Shown here: positions 20,475 through 30,457 of the stretch, in pieces
Position numbering within the stretch: position 1 is the first letter of the stretch
Layout: each line of letters opens with the position of its first letter
NCBI RefSeq assembly: GCF_000738675.1
Contig: NZ_JPUX01000001.1
Coordinates: 1,488,001 to 1,552,000 of the forward strand
Source of the DNA: Serratia nematodiphila DZ0503SBS1
GTDB taxonomy: Bacteria > Pseudomonadota > Gammaproteobacteria > Enterobacterales > Enterobacteriaceae
Direction: 5' to 3'
Length of the DNA stretch: 64,000 nt
Position numbers and translations under genes: made by a program
The notes under the pieces: generated by a model
Database searches by the model: none
What the model was told of the DNA's origin: nothing
The model's input: the letters and a program-made list of their open reading frames with translations, nothing else

Positions 20475-21410
20475 GTGAAAAATTTTTCGATAAAAATAAC
20501 CCGAATCGCGATCACTTTGATTCTTGTGCTGTTGGGCATCGCCGCGATATTCAAGGCCTGGGTGTTCTACACCGAGTCGCCGTGGACGCGTGATGCCAAG
20601 TTTACCGCCGATGTGGTGGCGATCGCCCCGGACGTCAGCGGCCTGCTGACCGACGTGCCGGTGGTGGATAACCAACTGGTGAAGAAAGGTCAGGTGCTGT
20701 TCGTGGTCGATCGGCCGCGTTATGAGCAGGCGCTGGCGGAAGCCGGCGCCGACGTCGCCTACTATCAGACGCTGGCGGCGGAAAAACGGCGCGAGGCCGG
20801 CCGCCGCGTGAAGCTGGGCGTGCAGGCGATGTCGCAGGAAGAGATTGACCAGTCGAACAACTCACTGCAGACCGTGCAGCACCAGCTGGCGAAGGCCATT
20901 GCGGCGCGCGAGCTGGCGCAGCTGGATCTGGAACGCACCACGGTGCGGGCGCCGGCCGATGGCTGGATCACCAACCTCAACGTCCATGCCGGCGAATACA
21001 TCACCCGCGGCTCGGTGGCGGTGGCGCTGGTGAAGAAAGATTCCTTCTACATCCTGGCGTACCTGGAAGAAACCAAGCTGAATGGCCTGAATAAGGGCGA
21101 CCGCGCGGAGATCACCCCGCTCGGCAGCAACCGCATCATGCACGGCACCGTCGACAGCGTGGCGGCGGCGGTGAACAACAGCAGCAGCACGGTGAACAAC
21201 AAAGGGTTGGCCTCGATCGACAGCAACCTGGAGTGGGTGCGCCTGGCGCAGCGCGTGCCGGTGAAGATCCTGCTGGACGCCAAGGATCAACAGCATCCGT
21301 ACCCGGCCGGCACCACCGCCACCGTGGTGATCGTCGGCAAGAACGATCGCAATGCCGACAGCGGCTCGCCTTTTGTGCGCCTGATGCACCGGCTGCGTGA
21401 GTTCGGCTAA
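20475..21410 (+). CDS. aaeA: p-Hydroxybenzoic acid efflux subunit AaeA (membrane fusion protein)
   Basis: AaeA is a HlyD/EmrA-type periplasmic adaptor joining the AaeB pump to an outer channel. The 311-residue product starts at GTG 20475 behind GAGGT. It has an N-terminal anchor ([19 protein letters not shown], about 8-26), the lipoyl halves ([26 protein letters not shown] and [14 protein letters not shown] regions) flanking a coiled-coil hairpin (about 85-150), and a beta-barrel domain. E. coli AaeA is 310 residues. The stop overlaps the aaeB ATG by one base. Confidence 0.94.
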   Translation: MKNFSIKITRIAITLILVLLGIAAIFKAWVFYTESPWTRDAKFTADVVAIAPDVSGLLTDVPVVDNQLVKKGQVLFVVDRPRYEQALAEAGADVAYYQTLAAEKRREAGRRVKLGVQAMSQEEIDQSNNSLQTVQHQLAKAIAARELAQLDLERTTVRAPADGWITNLNVHAGEYITRGSVAVALVKKDSFYILAYLEETKLNGLNKGDRAEITPLGSNRIMHGTVDSVAAAVNNSSSTVNNKGLASIDSNLEWVRLAQRVPVKILLDAKDQQHPYPAGTTATVVIVGKNDRNADSGSPFVRLMHRLREFG

Positions 21411-23377
21411 TGAGCAGCCCAACCTTTATCCGGCTGAGATTCGCCTTCAAACTCAGCTTCGCGATTGTGTTTGCGCTGTTCGTCGGCTTCCATCTCAATC
21501 TGGAAACCCCGCGCTGGTCGGCGATGACCGCCGCCATCGTCGCCGCCGGCCCGGCCTTTGCCGCCGGCGGCGAACCCTTCTCCGGCGCCATCCGCCACCG
21601 TGGCTGGCTGCGCATTATCGGCACCTTTATCGGTTGCTTCGTCGGCCTGATCATTATCATCACCACCGCCCGTGCGCCGGTGGTGATGCTGTTGCTGTGC
21701 TGCATCTGGGCCGGTTTCTGCACCTGGATCTCTTCGCTTATCAAGGTGGAGAACTCCTATGCCTGGGGGCTAGCCGGGTATACCGCGCTGATCATCATCG
21801 TGACGGTCGCCACCAGCGAGTCTCATCTGCTGGAAGCGCCGCAGTTCGCCATCGAGCGTTGCAGCGAGATCGTGCTGGGGATCGTCAGCGCCGTGTTGGC
21901 GGATCTGCTGTTCTCGCCGCGTTCGATCAAACAGGACATCGATCGGGCGGTGGATCAACTGCTGGTGGCGCAATACCGCCTGATGCAGATGTGCATCAGC
22001 AATGCCGACAAAGAGGATATCGACCGCGCCTGGAGCAATCTGGTGAAGAGCACCACGGCGCTGGACGGCATGCGCAACAACCTGATGATGGAGTCCTCGC
22101 GCTGGCAGAAGGTCAACCGCCGGGTAAAAGCGCTGCATACGCTGTCGCTGACGCTGATCACCCAGGCCTGCGAAACCTATCTGATCTTGTTGAATCACCC
22201 GGACGCGCTGAAAGACAGCCTGCGTGAGCAGCTGATGGTCCCGGCGGAAACCCCGCAGGAGATCCACAAGCGCATGAAGCTGCTGCGCCAGGTGCTGACC
22301 ACGCATCGTTCCGAGGAAACGCTGCCGACCCTCACCGGCTGGGTCGGCGCGGCGACGCGCTACCTGCTGCTGTCGAAAGGCGTGCACGCCAACTGCAGCA
22401 TCAGCGCGGTGGAAGAGGGGGTGTTGAGCAACGAAACCGTGGTCAAGCCGACTTCGGCGGAAGGGCATCACGCGATGATCAACGGCCTGCGCACCTTTGT
22501 GGCAACGGCCTTCGGCAGCCTGCTGTGGCTGTGGACCGGCTGGACGTCCGGCAGCGGTTTTATGGTGATCATCGCGGTCATCACCTCGCTGGCGATGCGC
22601 ACCCCGGCGCCGCGCATGGTGGCGATGGATTTCGTGCTGGGCATGCTGGCGGCGATCCCGGTCGGCTCTCTGTTCTTCATGGTGATCCTGCCGGCAACGC
22701 AGCAGAGCATTTTGCTGCTGTGTCTCAGCCTCGGCCTGCTGGCGTTTTTCATCGGCATCGAGGTGCAGAAGCGGCGGCTCGGTTCGCTGGGGCTGCTGGC
22801 CGGGACCATCAACATTCTGGTGCTGAGCAACCCGATGGAGTTCAACGTCACCCAGTTTCTCGACGGGGCGCTGGGCCAGTTCCTCGGCAGCTGCGTTGGG
22901 CTGATGGTGCTGCTGCTGATCCGCGACAATTCGCGTGAACGCACCGGCCGCACGTTGCTCAACCAGTTCGTCAGCAGCGCGGTGTCGGCGCTGACCACCA
23001 AGGCGGCGCGTCGTCGGCAAAACCACCTGCCGGCGCTGTATCAGCAGCTTAACCAACTGCTGATGATGTTCCCGAACGACATCGCCAAGTATCGTCTGGC
23101 GCTGAACCTGATCATTGCCCACCAGCGCATGCAGCGGGCGGAGATTCCGGTCAGCGAAGAGCTGTCGGCCTTCCACCGCCAGATCCGCAGCACCGCCGAT
23201 CGGGTGGTCTCCGCCAAGAACGACGTCAAGCGCGCCTATTACTACGATCGCTTGCTGGGTGAAATGAACGAGTACCAGCAGAAGCTGGTTGACAATCAGG
23301 CGCCGCTCAGCGTCACCGGGCCGGTGAAACGCCTGGCCGACATGCTGCATCGCTATCGTCACGCCTTGATCGATTGA
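21410..23377 (+). CDS. aaeB: p-Hydroxybenzoic acid efflux subunit AaeB
   Basis: AaeB is the inner-membrane FUSC-family transporter that exports aromatic carboxylic acids, acting as a metabolic relief valve (known). The 655-residue protein equals the E. coli length and shows the duplicated FUSC layout: N-terminal membrane bundle (about 15-160), a cytoplasmic helical domain, a second bundle (about 365-500) and a C-terminal cytoplasmic domain. It is the last gene of aaeXAB. Confidence 0.94.
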   Translation: MSSPTFIRLRFAFKLSFAIVFALFVGFHLNLETPRWSAMTAAIVAAGPAFAAGGEPFSGAIRHRGWLRIIGTFIGCFVGLIIIITTARAPVVMLLLCCIWAGFCTWISSLIKVENSYAWGLAGYTALIIIVTVATSESHLLEAPQFAIERCSEIVLGIVSAVLADLLFSPRSIKQDIDRAVDQLLVAQYRLMQMCISNADKEDIDRAWSNLVKSTTALDGMRNNLMMESSRWQKVNRRVKALHTLSLTLITQACETYLILLNHPDALKDSLREQLMVPAETPQEIHKRMKLLRQVLTTHRSEETLPTLTGWVGAATRYLLLSKGVHANCSISAVEEGVLSNETVVKPTSAEGHHAMINGLRTFVATAFGSLLWLWTGWTSGSGFMVIIAVITSLAMRTPAPRMVAMDFVLGMLAAIPVGSLFFMVILPATQQSILLLCLSLGLLAFFIGIEVQKRRLGSLGLLAGTINILVLSNPMEFNVTQFLDGALGQFLGSCVGLMVLLLIRDNSRERTGRTLLNQFVSSAVSALTTKAARRRQNHLPALYQQLNQLLMMFPNDIAKYRLALNLIIAHQRMQRAEIPVSEELSAFHRQIRSTADRVVSAKNDVKRAYYYDRLLGEMNEYQQKLVDNQAPLSVTGPVKRLADMLHRYRHALID

Positions 23378-23393
23378 TGCGTTCCCTCCTGTT

Positions 23394-23412
23394 GCGCCGC
23401 GTTGTGCGGCGC
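23394..23412 (+). terminator. Hairpin after aaeB
   Basis: A 7-bp GC stem GCGCCGC/GCGGCGC with a GTTGT loop begins 17 bases after the aaeB stop. No U-run follows, so strength is uncertain. Confidence 0.4.
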
Positions 23413-23657
23413 CTTCCCTGACTATACTGAAAGCAGCGCCTGGCATGGCGAGCCGTCTCATGTGAGGCGGCCTGTTTTCAGAGAGACTCCGAGTGCCAGA
23501 ACGACTGGAAAGTGGCATCATTGTCATGAGTGGATGAAACGCTTACCGCCGCGAAAACGTGACGTGCCGGTCATCTTAGTTTCATCCAGGTCGGCTATAT
23601 ACCTAACTAGCCTGGGGGAGCTGCGGCGCCTTCGGCGGCATAATTTCAGGGAATGTC

Positions 23658-24125
23658 ATGAACAAGCGGATTCTGTTGGCGATTGTCATCGCCGTGGTCA
23701 TCGCCGTCTTCAGCGCGCTGCGCGGCAACGAGCACCGTGCGATCGGCGGCAATGCGGCGGTGGTGCAAGCGCCGGCGGGGCAACAGCAGAGCATCGATCG
23801 GCTCACGCAGCAGCAAACGGTGGTGAGCTACCTGCAGCAGCATCAGCGGCTTCCGGGCTATTACGTCACCAAGAAGCAGGCGCGCGAGCAGGGCTGGGAC
23901 CCGCGTTCAGGCAACCTCTGTGCGGTATTGCCGGGCAAGGCGATTGGCGGCGATCGATTCTCTAACCGTGAAGGGCAACTGCCGAGCGCCGGCGGCCGGG
24001 TTTGGCGCGAAGCGGACATCAATTACCAGTGTGGCCGGCGCGGCGCCGATCGCCTGCTGTATTCGAGCGACGGTCTGATCTTCGTCACGCGCGACCATTA
24101 CAAAAACTTCATTCGTGTGGAGTGA
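23658..24125 (+). CDS. Exported barnase-like guanyl-preferring ribonuclease
   Basis: The 155-residue protein has an N-terminal signal or anchor (ILLAIVIAVVIAVFSAL, about 5-21) and a C-terminal barnase/microbial RNase domain. The catalytic residues can be placed: E118 in WREADINY, R132 in ADRLLYSS and H147 in RDHYKNF. Their spacing (14 and 15 residues) is exactly that of barnase E73, R87 and H102. LPGYYVTKKQAREQGWDP matches the barnase region LPDNYITKSEAQALGW. It would cleave RNA after G in the periplasm or outside the cell. Its barstar-type inhibitor is the next gene, five bases downstream. The 280 bases before it hold no clear gene. Confidence 0.9.
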   Translation: MNKRILLAIVIAVVIAVFSALRGNEHRAIGGNAAVVQAPAGQQQSIDRLTQQQTVVSYLQQHQRLPGYYVTKKQAREQGWDPRSGNLCAVLPGKAIGGDRFSNREGQLPSAGGRVWREADINYQCGRRGADRLLYSSDGLIFVTRDHYKNFIRVE

Positions 24126-24130
24126 GTTTG

Positions 24131-24430
24131 ATGGCAAAAGTAGAGTTTGATTTTGAACAGATCCAGGATGTGCCGACCTTCTACCGCGATTTTGCGCACA
24201 AGTTTGCGCTGGACGAGGGATTCGGCGCCAACCTCGACGCGCTGTGGGACGTAGTGACCGGCGATATCGGTCTGCCGGTGGAAATCGAGTTCACTCACCT
24301 GAATGCCCGCAGCAAGCGTCGTTTCGGCGCGATCATTCTGCTGTTTGAAGAGGCGGAAGAAGAGCTGGAAGGCAGCCTGCGCTTCAATATCCGCGAAAGC
24401 AGCGGCGAACCGGCACATCACCGGGGATGA
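24131..24430 (+). CDS. Barstar-family ribonuclease inhibitor
   Basis: This cytoplasmic immunity protein of 99 residues protects against the RNase encoded immediately upstream. The central NLDALWDVVTGD matches the barstar helix NLDALWDCLTGW, whose acidic residues plug the barnase active site. A later acidic EEAEEELEG segment fits the region carrying the third contact. The start at 24131 follows GAGTTTG and gives the family N-terminus (VEFDFEQI). Codons further upstream overlap the RNase gene and are not used. Confidence 0.92.
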   Translation: MAKVEFDFEQIQDVPTFYRDFAHKFALDEGFGANLDALWDVVTGDIGLPVEIEFTHLNARSKRRFGAIILLFEEAEEELEGSLRFNIRESSGEPAHHRG

Positions 24431-24447
24431 AACGGGTTCATCCCGGG
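24421..24447. terminator. Convergent hairpin between barstar and darP
   Basis: GGGATGAA/TTCATCCC (8 bp, loop ACGGG) with extra GC pairing at the base straddles the barstar stop codon. It lies just ahead of the convergent darP stop. No U-run is seen. Confidence 0.35.
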
Positions 24448-24460
24448 ATGGCGGCGGCGC

Positions 24461-25009
24461 TTAGTCGGCCGCTTCGGCCAGCTCGCGCAGGTATTGGAAG
24501 ATCTGGCGGTAAGCCTTAGGCGGCTTGTTGGCGGCCTTCTCTTTCTGCGCGTTGCGCACCAGTGAACGCAGCTGTTGGCGATCGGCGGCCGGATACAGAT
24601 CCAGGATCGACGGAATGACGTCATCGCCTTCTTCGACCAGACGGTCGCGCAGCGCTTCCAGCTTGTGGAACAGCGAAACCTGCTGGTTGTGGCGGTTTTT
24701 CAGCTTGTCGAGCGCGGTCTGGATCGGCTCGATATCGCGGGCGCGCAGCATCTTGCCGATCAGCTGCAGCTGACGGCGACGGCCCTCTTTTTTGATCTTC
24801 TGCGCCAGCTCGATGGCGGCGCGCAAATCTTCGTCCAACGGAATGCGATCCAGCGCGTTTTTGCCCAGATCGACCATTTCGGCCCCCAGGTCTTTCAGCG
24901 CTTCGGCATCACGTTTAATTTCACTTTTACTGACCCAGATAATCTCGTCATCGTCCTCGTTTTCATTCTCCGGGACATCGTCGAGCCAGTCTTCAGGCTG
25001 TTTGTTCAT
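24461..25009 (-). CDS. darP: Ribosome biogenesis factor DarP (YjgA)
   Basis: DarP is a cytoplasmic five-helix protein that binds pre-50S particles near the A-loop of 23S rRNA (known for E. coli YjgA). The 182-residue, highly charged protein matches DUF615: [21 protein letters not shown] near residue 30 and the C-terminal [18 protein letters not shown] region. It is divergent from pmbA, the arrangement seen across enterics. Confidence 0.94.
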   Translation of the reverse strand: MNKQPEDWLDDVPENENEDDDEIIWVSKSEIKRDAEALKDLGAEMVDLGKNALDRIPLDEDLRAAIELAQKIKKEGRRRQLQLIGKMLRARDIEPIQTALDKLKNRHNQQVSLFHKLEALRDRLVEEGDDVIPSILDLYPAADRQQLRSLVRNAQKEKAANKPPKAYRQIFQYLRELAEAAD

Positions 25010-25188
25010 GGTAGGCTCCGTTAAAAAGAGGCTAATCCTAACAGGTTGCCGGCTTTATGCGAAATTCAACGCGGTTCCTGTTAGACTCAACGGCAGAGAT
25101 CTCAGGATTTTTGCGCGCCGCTCCGCGTGCACAACTACGCCGCTCCGGCACTTTTCTCAACGATTTTCTGATTAATTATGGCAGATTG

Positions 25189-26529
25189 ATGAAAGTAGTC
25201 ACTCAAGTTGCAGAACAGCGCAAGGCGCTGGAACAGGCCGTTTCTCAGGCGCTGGAGCTGGCCCGCGCCGGTTCCGACGCGGCGGAAGTCGCGGTCACCA
25301 AATCGACCGGCATCAGCGTCAGCACCCGCTTCGGCGAAGTGGAAAACGTCGAGTTCAACAGCGATGGCGCGCTGGGCATTACCGTGTATCACCGCCAGCG
25401 CAAAGGCAGCGCCTCTTCCACCGATCTCAGCCCGGACGCCATCGCCCGCACCGTACAGGCGGCGCTGGACATCGCGCGCTATACCTCTGAGGATCCCTGC
25501 GCCGGCCCGGCGGAGAAAGATCTGCTGGCGTTCGAGGCGCCGGATCTCGATCTGTTCCACCCGACCGAGCTGGACGCCGAGCGCGGCATCGAGCTGGCGG
25601 CGCGCGCCGAGCAGGCTTCGCTGGCGGCGGACAAACGCATTACCAACACCGAAGGCGGCAGCTTCAACAGCCACTACGGCATCAAGGTGTTCGGCAACAG
25701 CCACGGCATGCTGCAAAGCTACTGTTCCAGCCGTCACTCGCTGTCCAGCTGCGTCATCGCAGAACAGGACGGCGACATGGAGCGGGATTACGCTTACACC
25801 ATCGGCCGGGCGATGGGCGATCTGCACAGCCCGGAGTGGGTGGGGCAGGAGTGCGCCCGCCGCACGCTGGCGCGCCTCGCGCCGCGCAAATTGTCGACCA
25901 TGAAGGCGCCGGTACTGTTCGCCTCCGAGGTGGCCACCGGATTGTTCGGCCATCTGGTAGGCGCCATCAGCGGCAGCAGCGTTTATCGCAAATCTACTTT
26001 CCTGTTGGACTCGCTCGGCAAGCAGATCCTGCCGGCGTGGCTGACCGTCGAGGAGCATCCGCACCTGCTGAAAGGGCTGGCGTCGACGCCGTTCGACAGC
26101 GAGGGCGTGCGCACCCAGCGGCGCGATATCGTCAAGGATGGCGTGCTGCAAACCTGGCTGATGACCAGCTACTCGGCGCGCAAGCTGGGCCTGCACAGCA
26201 CCGGCCATGCAGGCGGCATCCATAACTGGCGCATTGCCGGGCAGGGCGCAGACTTCGCCGGCATGCTGAAACAGCTTGGCACCGGCCTGGTGGTCACCGA
26301 ATTGATGGGCCAGGGCGTCAGCGGCGTCACCGGCGATTATTCTCGCGGCGCCGCCGGTTTTTGGGTGGAAAATGGCGAGATCCAGTACCCAGTCAGCGAG
26401 ATCACCATCGCCGGCAACCTGAAAGACATGCTGCGCAACATCGTCAGCGTCGGCAGCGATATCGAAACCCGCAGCAATATCCAGTGCGGTTCGGTGCTGC
26501 TGCCGGAAATGAAGATCGCCGGCCAGTGA
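25189..26529 (+). CDS. pmbA: Metalloprotease subunit PmbA (TldE)
   Basis: PmbA is the non-catalytic half of the TldD/TldE protease; it shares the fold but lacks the HExxxH site, and none is seen here. The 446-residue protein is close to E. coli PmbA, with [39 protein letters not shown] and [23 protein letters not shown] regions. The ATG at 25189 yields the conserved start MKVVTQV; an in-frame codon 132 bases upstream would add a dissimilar extension running into the darP promoter region. Confidence 0.95.
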   Translation: MKVVTQVAEQRKALEQAVSQALELARAGSDAAEVAVTKSTGISVSTRFGEVENVEFNSDGALGITVYHRQRKGSASSTDLSPDAIARTVQAALDIARYTSEDPCAGPAEKDLLAFEAPDLDLFHPTELDAERGIELAARAEQASLAADKRITNTEGGSFNSHYGIKVFGNSHGMLQSYCSSRHSLSSCVIAEQDGDMERDYAYTIGRAMGDLHSPEWVGQECARRTLARLAPRKLSTMKAPVLFASEVATGLFGHLVGAISGSSVYRKSTFLLDSLGKQILPAWLTVEEHPHLLKGLASTPFDSEGVRTQRRDIVKDGVLQTWLMTSYSARKLGLHSTGHAGGIHNWRIAGQGADFAGMLKQLGTGLVVTELMGQGVSGVTGDYSRGAAGFWVENGEIQYPVSEITIAGNLKDMLRNIVSVGSDIETRSNIQCGSVLLPEMKIAGQ

Positions 26530-26536
26530 TCCGCTG

Positions 26537-26560
26537 CGCGGCCGGCGCCCGCCGGTCGCG
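26537..26560 (+). terminator. GC hairpin after pmbA
   Basis: A 10-bp inverted repeat with one G-U pair (CGCGGCCGGC/GCCGGTCGCG, loop GCCC) starts eight bases after the pmbA stop. It lacks a U-run. Confidence 0.35.
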
Positions 26561-26667
26561 CGTTATCCCGTCTCAACCTTGCTTACAAATCTCCGGTTTC
26601 GATTTTTCCCGGCCTTGCCTATGGTAACGGTGGGTTAATTAAAACAATAACTGGAAGGTGAGCAAAC

Positions 26668-27054
26668 ATGCAGAATACCCTGAAAGCGCTGGCGGCGTTG
26701 ACGCTGCTGGCAGCCAGTTCGCTGGCGGTCGCCGCCGATCTTGGCGACGATATGGACACCCTGGCGGAAAACTACAAAACGGTGCTGAATACCGACTCCG
26801 CCGCTACCCTCAAACAGAGCCTGCAGAACATGCGCGCCGCCGCGCAGGATGCCAAACAGGGCACCCCGCCGAAGCTGGAAGACAAAGCCGCCGACAGCCC
26901 GGAGATGAAAGATTTCCGCAGCGGGTTGGATACCCTGATCGGCCAGATCGATCAGGCGCTGGCGCTGGCCAATCAGGGCAAAGTCGCTGAAGCGAAGCAG
27001 CTGGCGCAAGGCTTCAAACAAACCCGCGACGCCAACCACAAGAAATTCCGCTAA
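26668..27054 (+). CDS. cybC: Soluble cytochrome b562
   Basis: This is a periplasmic four-helix-bundle haem protein with an undefined electron-transfer role. The 128-residue precursor has a clear signal peptide cleaved after AVA at residue 22, leaving a 106-residue mature form. The haem ligands fall at the expected mature positions: Met7 (DLGDDM) and His102 (RDANHKKFR). An RBS (GGAAGGTGAG) precedes the start. The gene is convergent with the AraC regulator with only four bases between stop codons. Confidence 0.93.
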   Translation: MQNTLKALAALTLLAASSLAVAADLGDDMDTLAENYKTVLNTDSAATLKQSLQNMRAAAQDAKQGTPPKLEDKAADSPEMKDFRSGLDTLIGQIDQALALANQGKVAEAKQLAQGFKQTRDANHKKFR

Positions 27055-27058
27055 TCCG

Positions 27059-27841
27059 TCAACCGTCGCGCCCGTCTTCCGTCAGATAGGAGGAGGGCGC
27101 CTGCCCCAGCACGCGGCGGAACATGGTTGAAAACGCCGCGCTGCTGTCATATCCCATCTCCATCGCCACCTGCGTCACGCTGCGCCCTTCGGCCAGCAGC
27201 GCCAACGCCAGCACCACGCAGGCGCGCTGGCGCCATTGCGAAAAAGGCAGGCCGGTCTGCGCGCGAAAGAAGCGGCTGAAGGTGCGAATGCTCATGTACA
27301 GACGGGGCGCCCACCGCTGCGCGGAGTCGTGGGCGTCGGGGTGTTGCAAAAAGGCGCGGCACAGCTCAACCAGCCGAGGATCGGCGGGCAGCGGGATGTG
27401 CAACGGCAAAGGTTGCAGCCGGGCCAGCTCGTGCAGCAGCAGCGCCGCCAGCGCTCCGTCGCGGCCCTGTTGTTCATACTCCAGTGGCATATCCACCGCC
27501 GCCATCAACAGCTGGCGCATCAGCGGCGTGACGCTGACCACCTGACATACCTGCGGGCGTTCGGCGGGCAACGCGCCGGGTTCGAGGTACAGACTGCGGG
27601 TGGTGACGCCGACCATCCGCACCGCGTGCGGCATCTGCGGCGGCAGCCACACCGCGTGCTGCGGCGGAACGACCCAATTGCCTTGCTGCGTGAAAACGTG
27701 CATGACGCCGGTAGCGCCGTACAGCAACTGCGCGCGCCGGTGGCTGTGCATTGGCAGCAGGTGCCCCGGCGGATAATCGGTGCCGATGGCGATCACCGCG
27801 CGGGTTACGTGGTCGATGTCATCAATGCGGACGTTGCGCAT
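27059..27841 (-). CDS. AraC-family transcriptional regulator (NimR-like)
   Basis: The 260-residue regulator has an N-terminal cupin sensor (PPGHLLPMHSHRRAQLLYG, YVVPP-like WVVPPQHAVWLPPQMPHAV) and a C-terminal double HTH (LYMSIRTFSRFFRAQTGLPFSQW and VTQVAMEMGYDSSAAFSTMFRRVLG). The overall form resembles NimR (YeaM), which controls a 2-nitroimidazole exporter in E. coli, but no nimT gene is next to it. Its target is unknown; the divergent three-gene operon is a candidate. ATG 27841 was chosen because AGGGAA precedes it; an upstream in-frame codon adds 21 non-family residues. Confidence 0.82.
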   Translation of the reverse strand: MRNVRIDDIDHVTRAVIAIGTDYPPGHLLPMHSHRRAQLLYGATGVMHVFTQQGNWVVPPQHAVWLPPQMPHAVRMVGVTTRSLYLEPGALPAERPQVCQVVSVTPLMRQLLMAAVDMPLEYEQQGRDGALAALLLHELARLQPLPLHIPLPADPRLVELCRAFLQHPDAHDSAQRWAPRLYMSIRTFSRFFRAQTGLPFSQWRQRACVVLALALLAEGRSVTQVAMEMGYDSSAAFSTMFRRVLGQAPSSYLTEDGRDG

Positions 27842-27936
27842 GTGTTCCCTTTGGCGGGCAAATTGGCCGAAACGCAATGATAGTTGGCCTTTCATATAAA
27901 GCAAGCCAGCGACGGTCGCCCTACTATCGGGGCAGA

Positions 27937-27968
27937 AAAATAACGCTTGTTCGGGGCGCCGTTATTTT
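27937..27968 (+). promoter_or_regulatory. Inverted repeat upstream of the FAD-protein operon
   Basis: AAAATAACG and CGTTATTTT form a perfect 9-bp inverted repeat with a 14-base GC-rich loop in the 283-base gap between the AraC gene and the FAD-binding protein gene. The right arm ends in a T-run, so it could be an attenuator or terminator, or a regulator site. The rest of the gap turns AT-rich near 28030-28120 and probably holds the operon promoter. Confidence 0.4.
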
Positions 27969-28124
27969 ATCGGCCATGAAACCCGTGCAAGTTTTCACAC
28001 CAGGGTGGGACGAAGGTTCTCGTTCTCGCAATACAAGAAGTTAATAAGGAATAAAGCGTCATTTTATTCCAACACCTGAAGCAATAGTTCTTAGCGCAGT
28101 TCAATGACTATAAGGTGATATTTC

Positions 28125-29579
28125 ATGTATAAGTTCGGTGTGATTGGCGGCGGGGCCGCCGGCATCTCTTTTGCGTATAACTTTATAAAAAATAAGTCGG
28201 TTAATCATTGCAAAAGGCCGCTTTCCCTGACGGTTTTCGACAAGCAGGGATTTAAAGGCGGTATGGCATACAGCAGCGATTTTGACAGCCATATATTAAA
28301 TATGACGCCGGAAAATATGTCGGCGGATATTTTCGACGATGCGCACTTCGTTGATTGGATCGCCATGCATTTCCCGCAGTTTTGCCAGGATCGTTATCCG
28401 CCGCGCTGGCTGTATCGGGAATATCTCGATTTTATTCGCGACATGACGATATATATGGCGGCGGACAGTAACGTAGCGCTGAATTTCGTGACCGCCGAAG
28501 TGAATGCCATCGCGCCGCACGAGGCCGGCTACCGGCTGACCACCGCCTGCGGCGGCGCTGAGCAGATGAACGCGCTGGTGCTGTGTTCGGGGCACAACCC
28601 GCCGGAATGCCTTTACCCAGTGGATGGGGTGATCGCTTATCAGGCTCATCAGGATCTGCCGCCGATCAACCCTTATTCGAGCATCGGCGTGATCGGCTGC
28701 AGCCTGACGGCGATTGACGCCATCGTTGAACTGATGGAGCGGCTGGGAGCGACCGACATCTGCGCCCTGTCGCGCTCGGGCCTGTTCCCCAGCGTGCAGC
28801 CGGCGCTGATGCGTCCGCCGCCGGAGGCGTTTGTTGAGGCGCTGCGGCGCTTTGTCGCCGGCCGCGATTTTATTGACGCGCATCAGCTGGTGCATGCGAT
28901 CAACGCCGCGCTGGCGCGCCACTATCCGGGGCCGGAGCGGCTGACGGTGCTCTCGGCGCTGGGGGAAAGGCGCGATTGCTACCGCGATCTGGCGGACAGC
29001 CTCGATCGCGCGCGTTTTGCCCGGGAGCATATCTGCAGCTATCTGGCGGCGATCCACCCGGCGGTGTGCGCCGCCTGGGTCAAGATGGATGCCAACAACC
29101 GGCAGGTCTTCATGCGCTTTTACAACTCCTCCTGGATGCGCAATCGGCACGCCATGCCGATCAAGAATGCCTACAAGATCGTGGCGGCGCTGGAGAGCCA
29201 ACGCCTGCGCGCCTGCGGCGGCCTGGTGGATATCAGCAAGGCAACGGACGGGTTTATCCTTCGTTGCCATGAGACGCGGGTGCACGCGCAGTATCTGTTC
29301 AACTGCACCACGCCTTCCTATCAACTGCCGCCCAACCGCCTGAGCCGGCAGCTGCTGCAAGACGGGCTGGTGCAAGAGAACCTGTTCGGCGGCGTGAAGT
29401 GTAACCCGCATACGCTGAAAATCGCCGACCGACGCGGCCGTGAGCAGCATCTTTACTCGCTCGGCGCGCCCGCCAAGGGCGATCTTTTTTATACCTCGGC
29501 GATGGAATCCATCACGCGGGATATCAGCAAAATCGTGTTCAACAACCCTATTTTCAATGCAAAGAAGGCTGAAGTATGA
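28125..29579 (+). CDS. FAD/NAD(P)-binding protein of unknown substrate
   Basis: The 484-residue protein begins with a dinucleotide-binding motif (VIGGGAAGISFAYNF, GxGxxG at residues 8-13). It has FKGGMAYSSDFDSHILNM, typical of the large FAD-NAD(P)-binding family with lysine/ornithine-hydroxylase-like architecture, and a second nucleotide site (SIGVIGCSLTAIDAI, about 185). Family members are poorly characterised flavoproteins. It is first of three overlapping genes with a formyltransferase-fold protein and a TauE-type exporter, so oxidation or N-hydroxylation of a small molecule that is then formylated and exported is a reasonable inference, not shown. The stop overlaps the next ATG by four bases. 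Confidence 0.75.
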   Translation: MYKFGVIGGGAAGISFAYNFIKNKSVNHCKRPLSLTVFDKQGFKGGMAYSSDFDSHILNMTPENMSADIFDDAHFVDWIAMHFPQFCQDRYPPRWLYREYLDFIRDMTIYMAADSNVALNFVTAEVNAIAPHEAGYRLTTACGGAEQMNALVLCSGHNPPECLYPVDGVIAYQAHQDLPPINPYSSIGVIGCSLTAIDAIVELMERLGATDICALSRSGLFPSVQPALMRPPPEAFVEALRRFVAGRDFIDAHQLVHAINAALARHYPGPERLTVLSALGERRDCYRDLADSLDRARFAREHICSYLAAIHPAVCAAWVKMDANNRQVFMRFYNSSWMRNRHAMPIKNAYKIVAALESQRLRACGGLVDISKATDGFILRCHETRVHAQYLFNCTTPSYQLPPNRLSRQLLQDGLVQENLFGGVKCNPHTLKIADRRGREQHLYSLGAPAKGDLFYTSAMESITRDISKIVFNNPIFNAKKAEV

Positions 29580-30457
29580 AAAACGTAGCGCTCTTTGTCG
29601 GCAACGACATTTTCTCCTGGCTGGTGTGTCAGGATCTGATCGCCGCCCTGAAAGGCGAGTGTGCTTTTACGGTGTATTTCCCCCTGGCGAAAAGCGGCGG
29701 CCGCACCCAGGAGCCGGCGGTTCGCCGCCTGGGGCTGTACGAGCGCGAGGTGCTGAACGATTTTGTGCTCCCGTTCGTTGGCCGCAACGCCGCCGCCTGT
29801 GAGGGTGCCTATCAACCGCCGGCCCTGTTCCTGGCCGCCGCCGGGGTCAAAGCGCATCGCGTTCTCGACATCAATGACGCCACGTTTATCAGCAGCCTGG
29901 AGCATATGGACGCGGTGATCTCCCTGCGCTGCTATCAGAAATTCTCCGCCGACTATGTGCGCGCCTTCAGCCGACGCGGCAAGCTGCTGTGGAACCTGCA
30001 CCCCGGCGACTTGCCGCGTTATCGCGGGGTGATGACGCTATTCCGCGCAATGATGAACGGTGACAAGGGCTGTGCGGTGACGCTGCATGAAATGGATGAG
30101 CACTGGGACGCCGGCCCGGTGCTCGCCCGTCTGCCCGCCGAGCTGCGTCACGATCTGTCGTTCCTGGAAAACATGATGTTGCTGGGCGTGCAAAGCGGCA
30201 CCTTCCTGGCGCGCCAGCTGATGCGGGCGGAACGGCGCGAAGCGATAGCGGCGGAAAAGCAGGGTGATTCGCGCTATTGGGGCTTCCCGGACGCACAGAC
30301 GCTGGCGCGGGCGGAACAGGCGGGCATTGAGCTGGTGGATCACGACGCCGTGCGCGAGCAGTATCTGGGGCTGTTCGTCGGCGATCGTTTCCACCCGCTG
30401 GCGGGGCAGTTCTGCGCCGGGTTCGATGACTTCGTGCGGGCGCACGGCCATGATTGA
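29576..30457 (+). CDS. Formyltransferase-fold protein (Fmt-like)
   Basis: The 293-residue protein resembles the N-terminal domain of methionyl-tRNA formyltransferase and related N10-formyl-THF-dependent enzymes. The catalytic triad is visible with Fmt spacing: N140-x-H142 in LWNLHPGDLPRYRGV and D178 in DEHWDAGPVL, 36 residues after the histidine. It lacks the tRNA-binding C-terminal domain sequence of true Fmt, so a small-molecule or sugar/amino acid substrate is more likely. It overlaps the FAD gene by four bases and the exporter gene by eight. Confidence 0.8.
   Translation: MKNVALFVGNDIFSWLVCQDLIAALKGECAFTVYFPLAKSGGRTQEPAVRRLGLYEREVLNDFVLPFVGRNAAACEGAYQPPALFLAAAGVKAHRVLDINDATFISSLEHMDAVISLRCYQKFSADYVRAFSRRGKLLWNLHPGDLPRYRGVMTLFRAMMNGDKGCAVTLHEMDEHWDAGPVLARLPAELRHDLSFLENMMLLGVQSGTFLARQLMRAERREAIAAEKQGDSRYWGFPDAQTLARAEQAGIELVDHDAVREQYLGLFVGDRFHPLAGQFCAGFDDFVRAHGHD

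Noticed and set aside
21770..23527. 585-codon minus-strand frame opposite aaeB
   Set aside because: AaeB is a full-length family match on the plus strand; the opposite translation is His/Gln/Arg-rich low-complexity.
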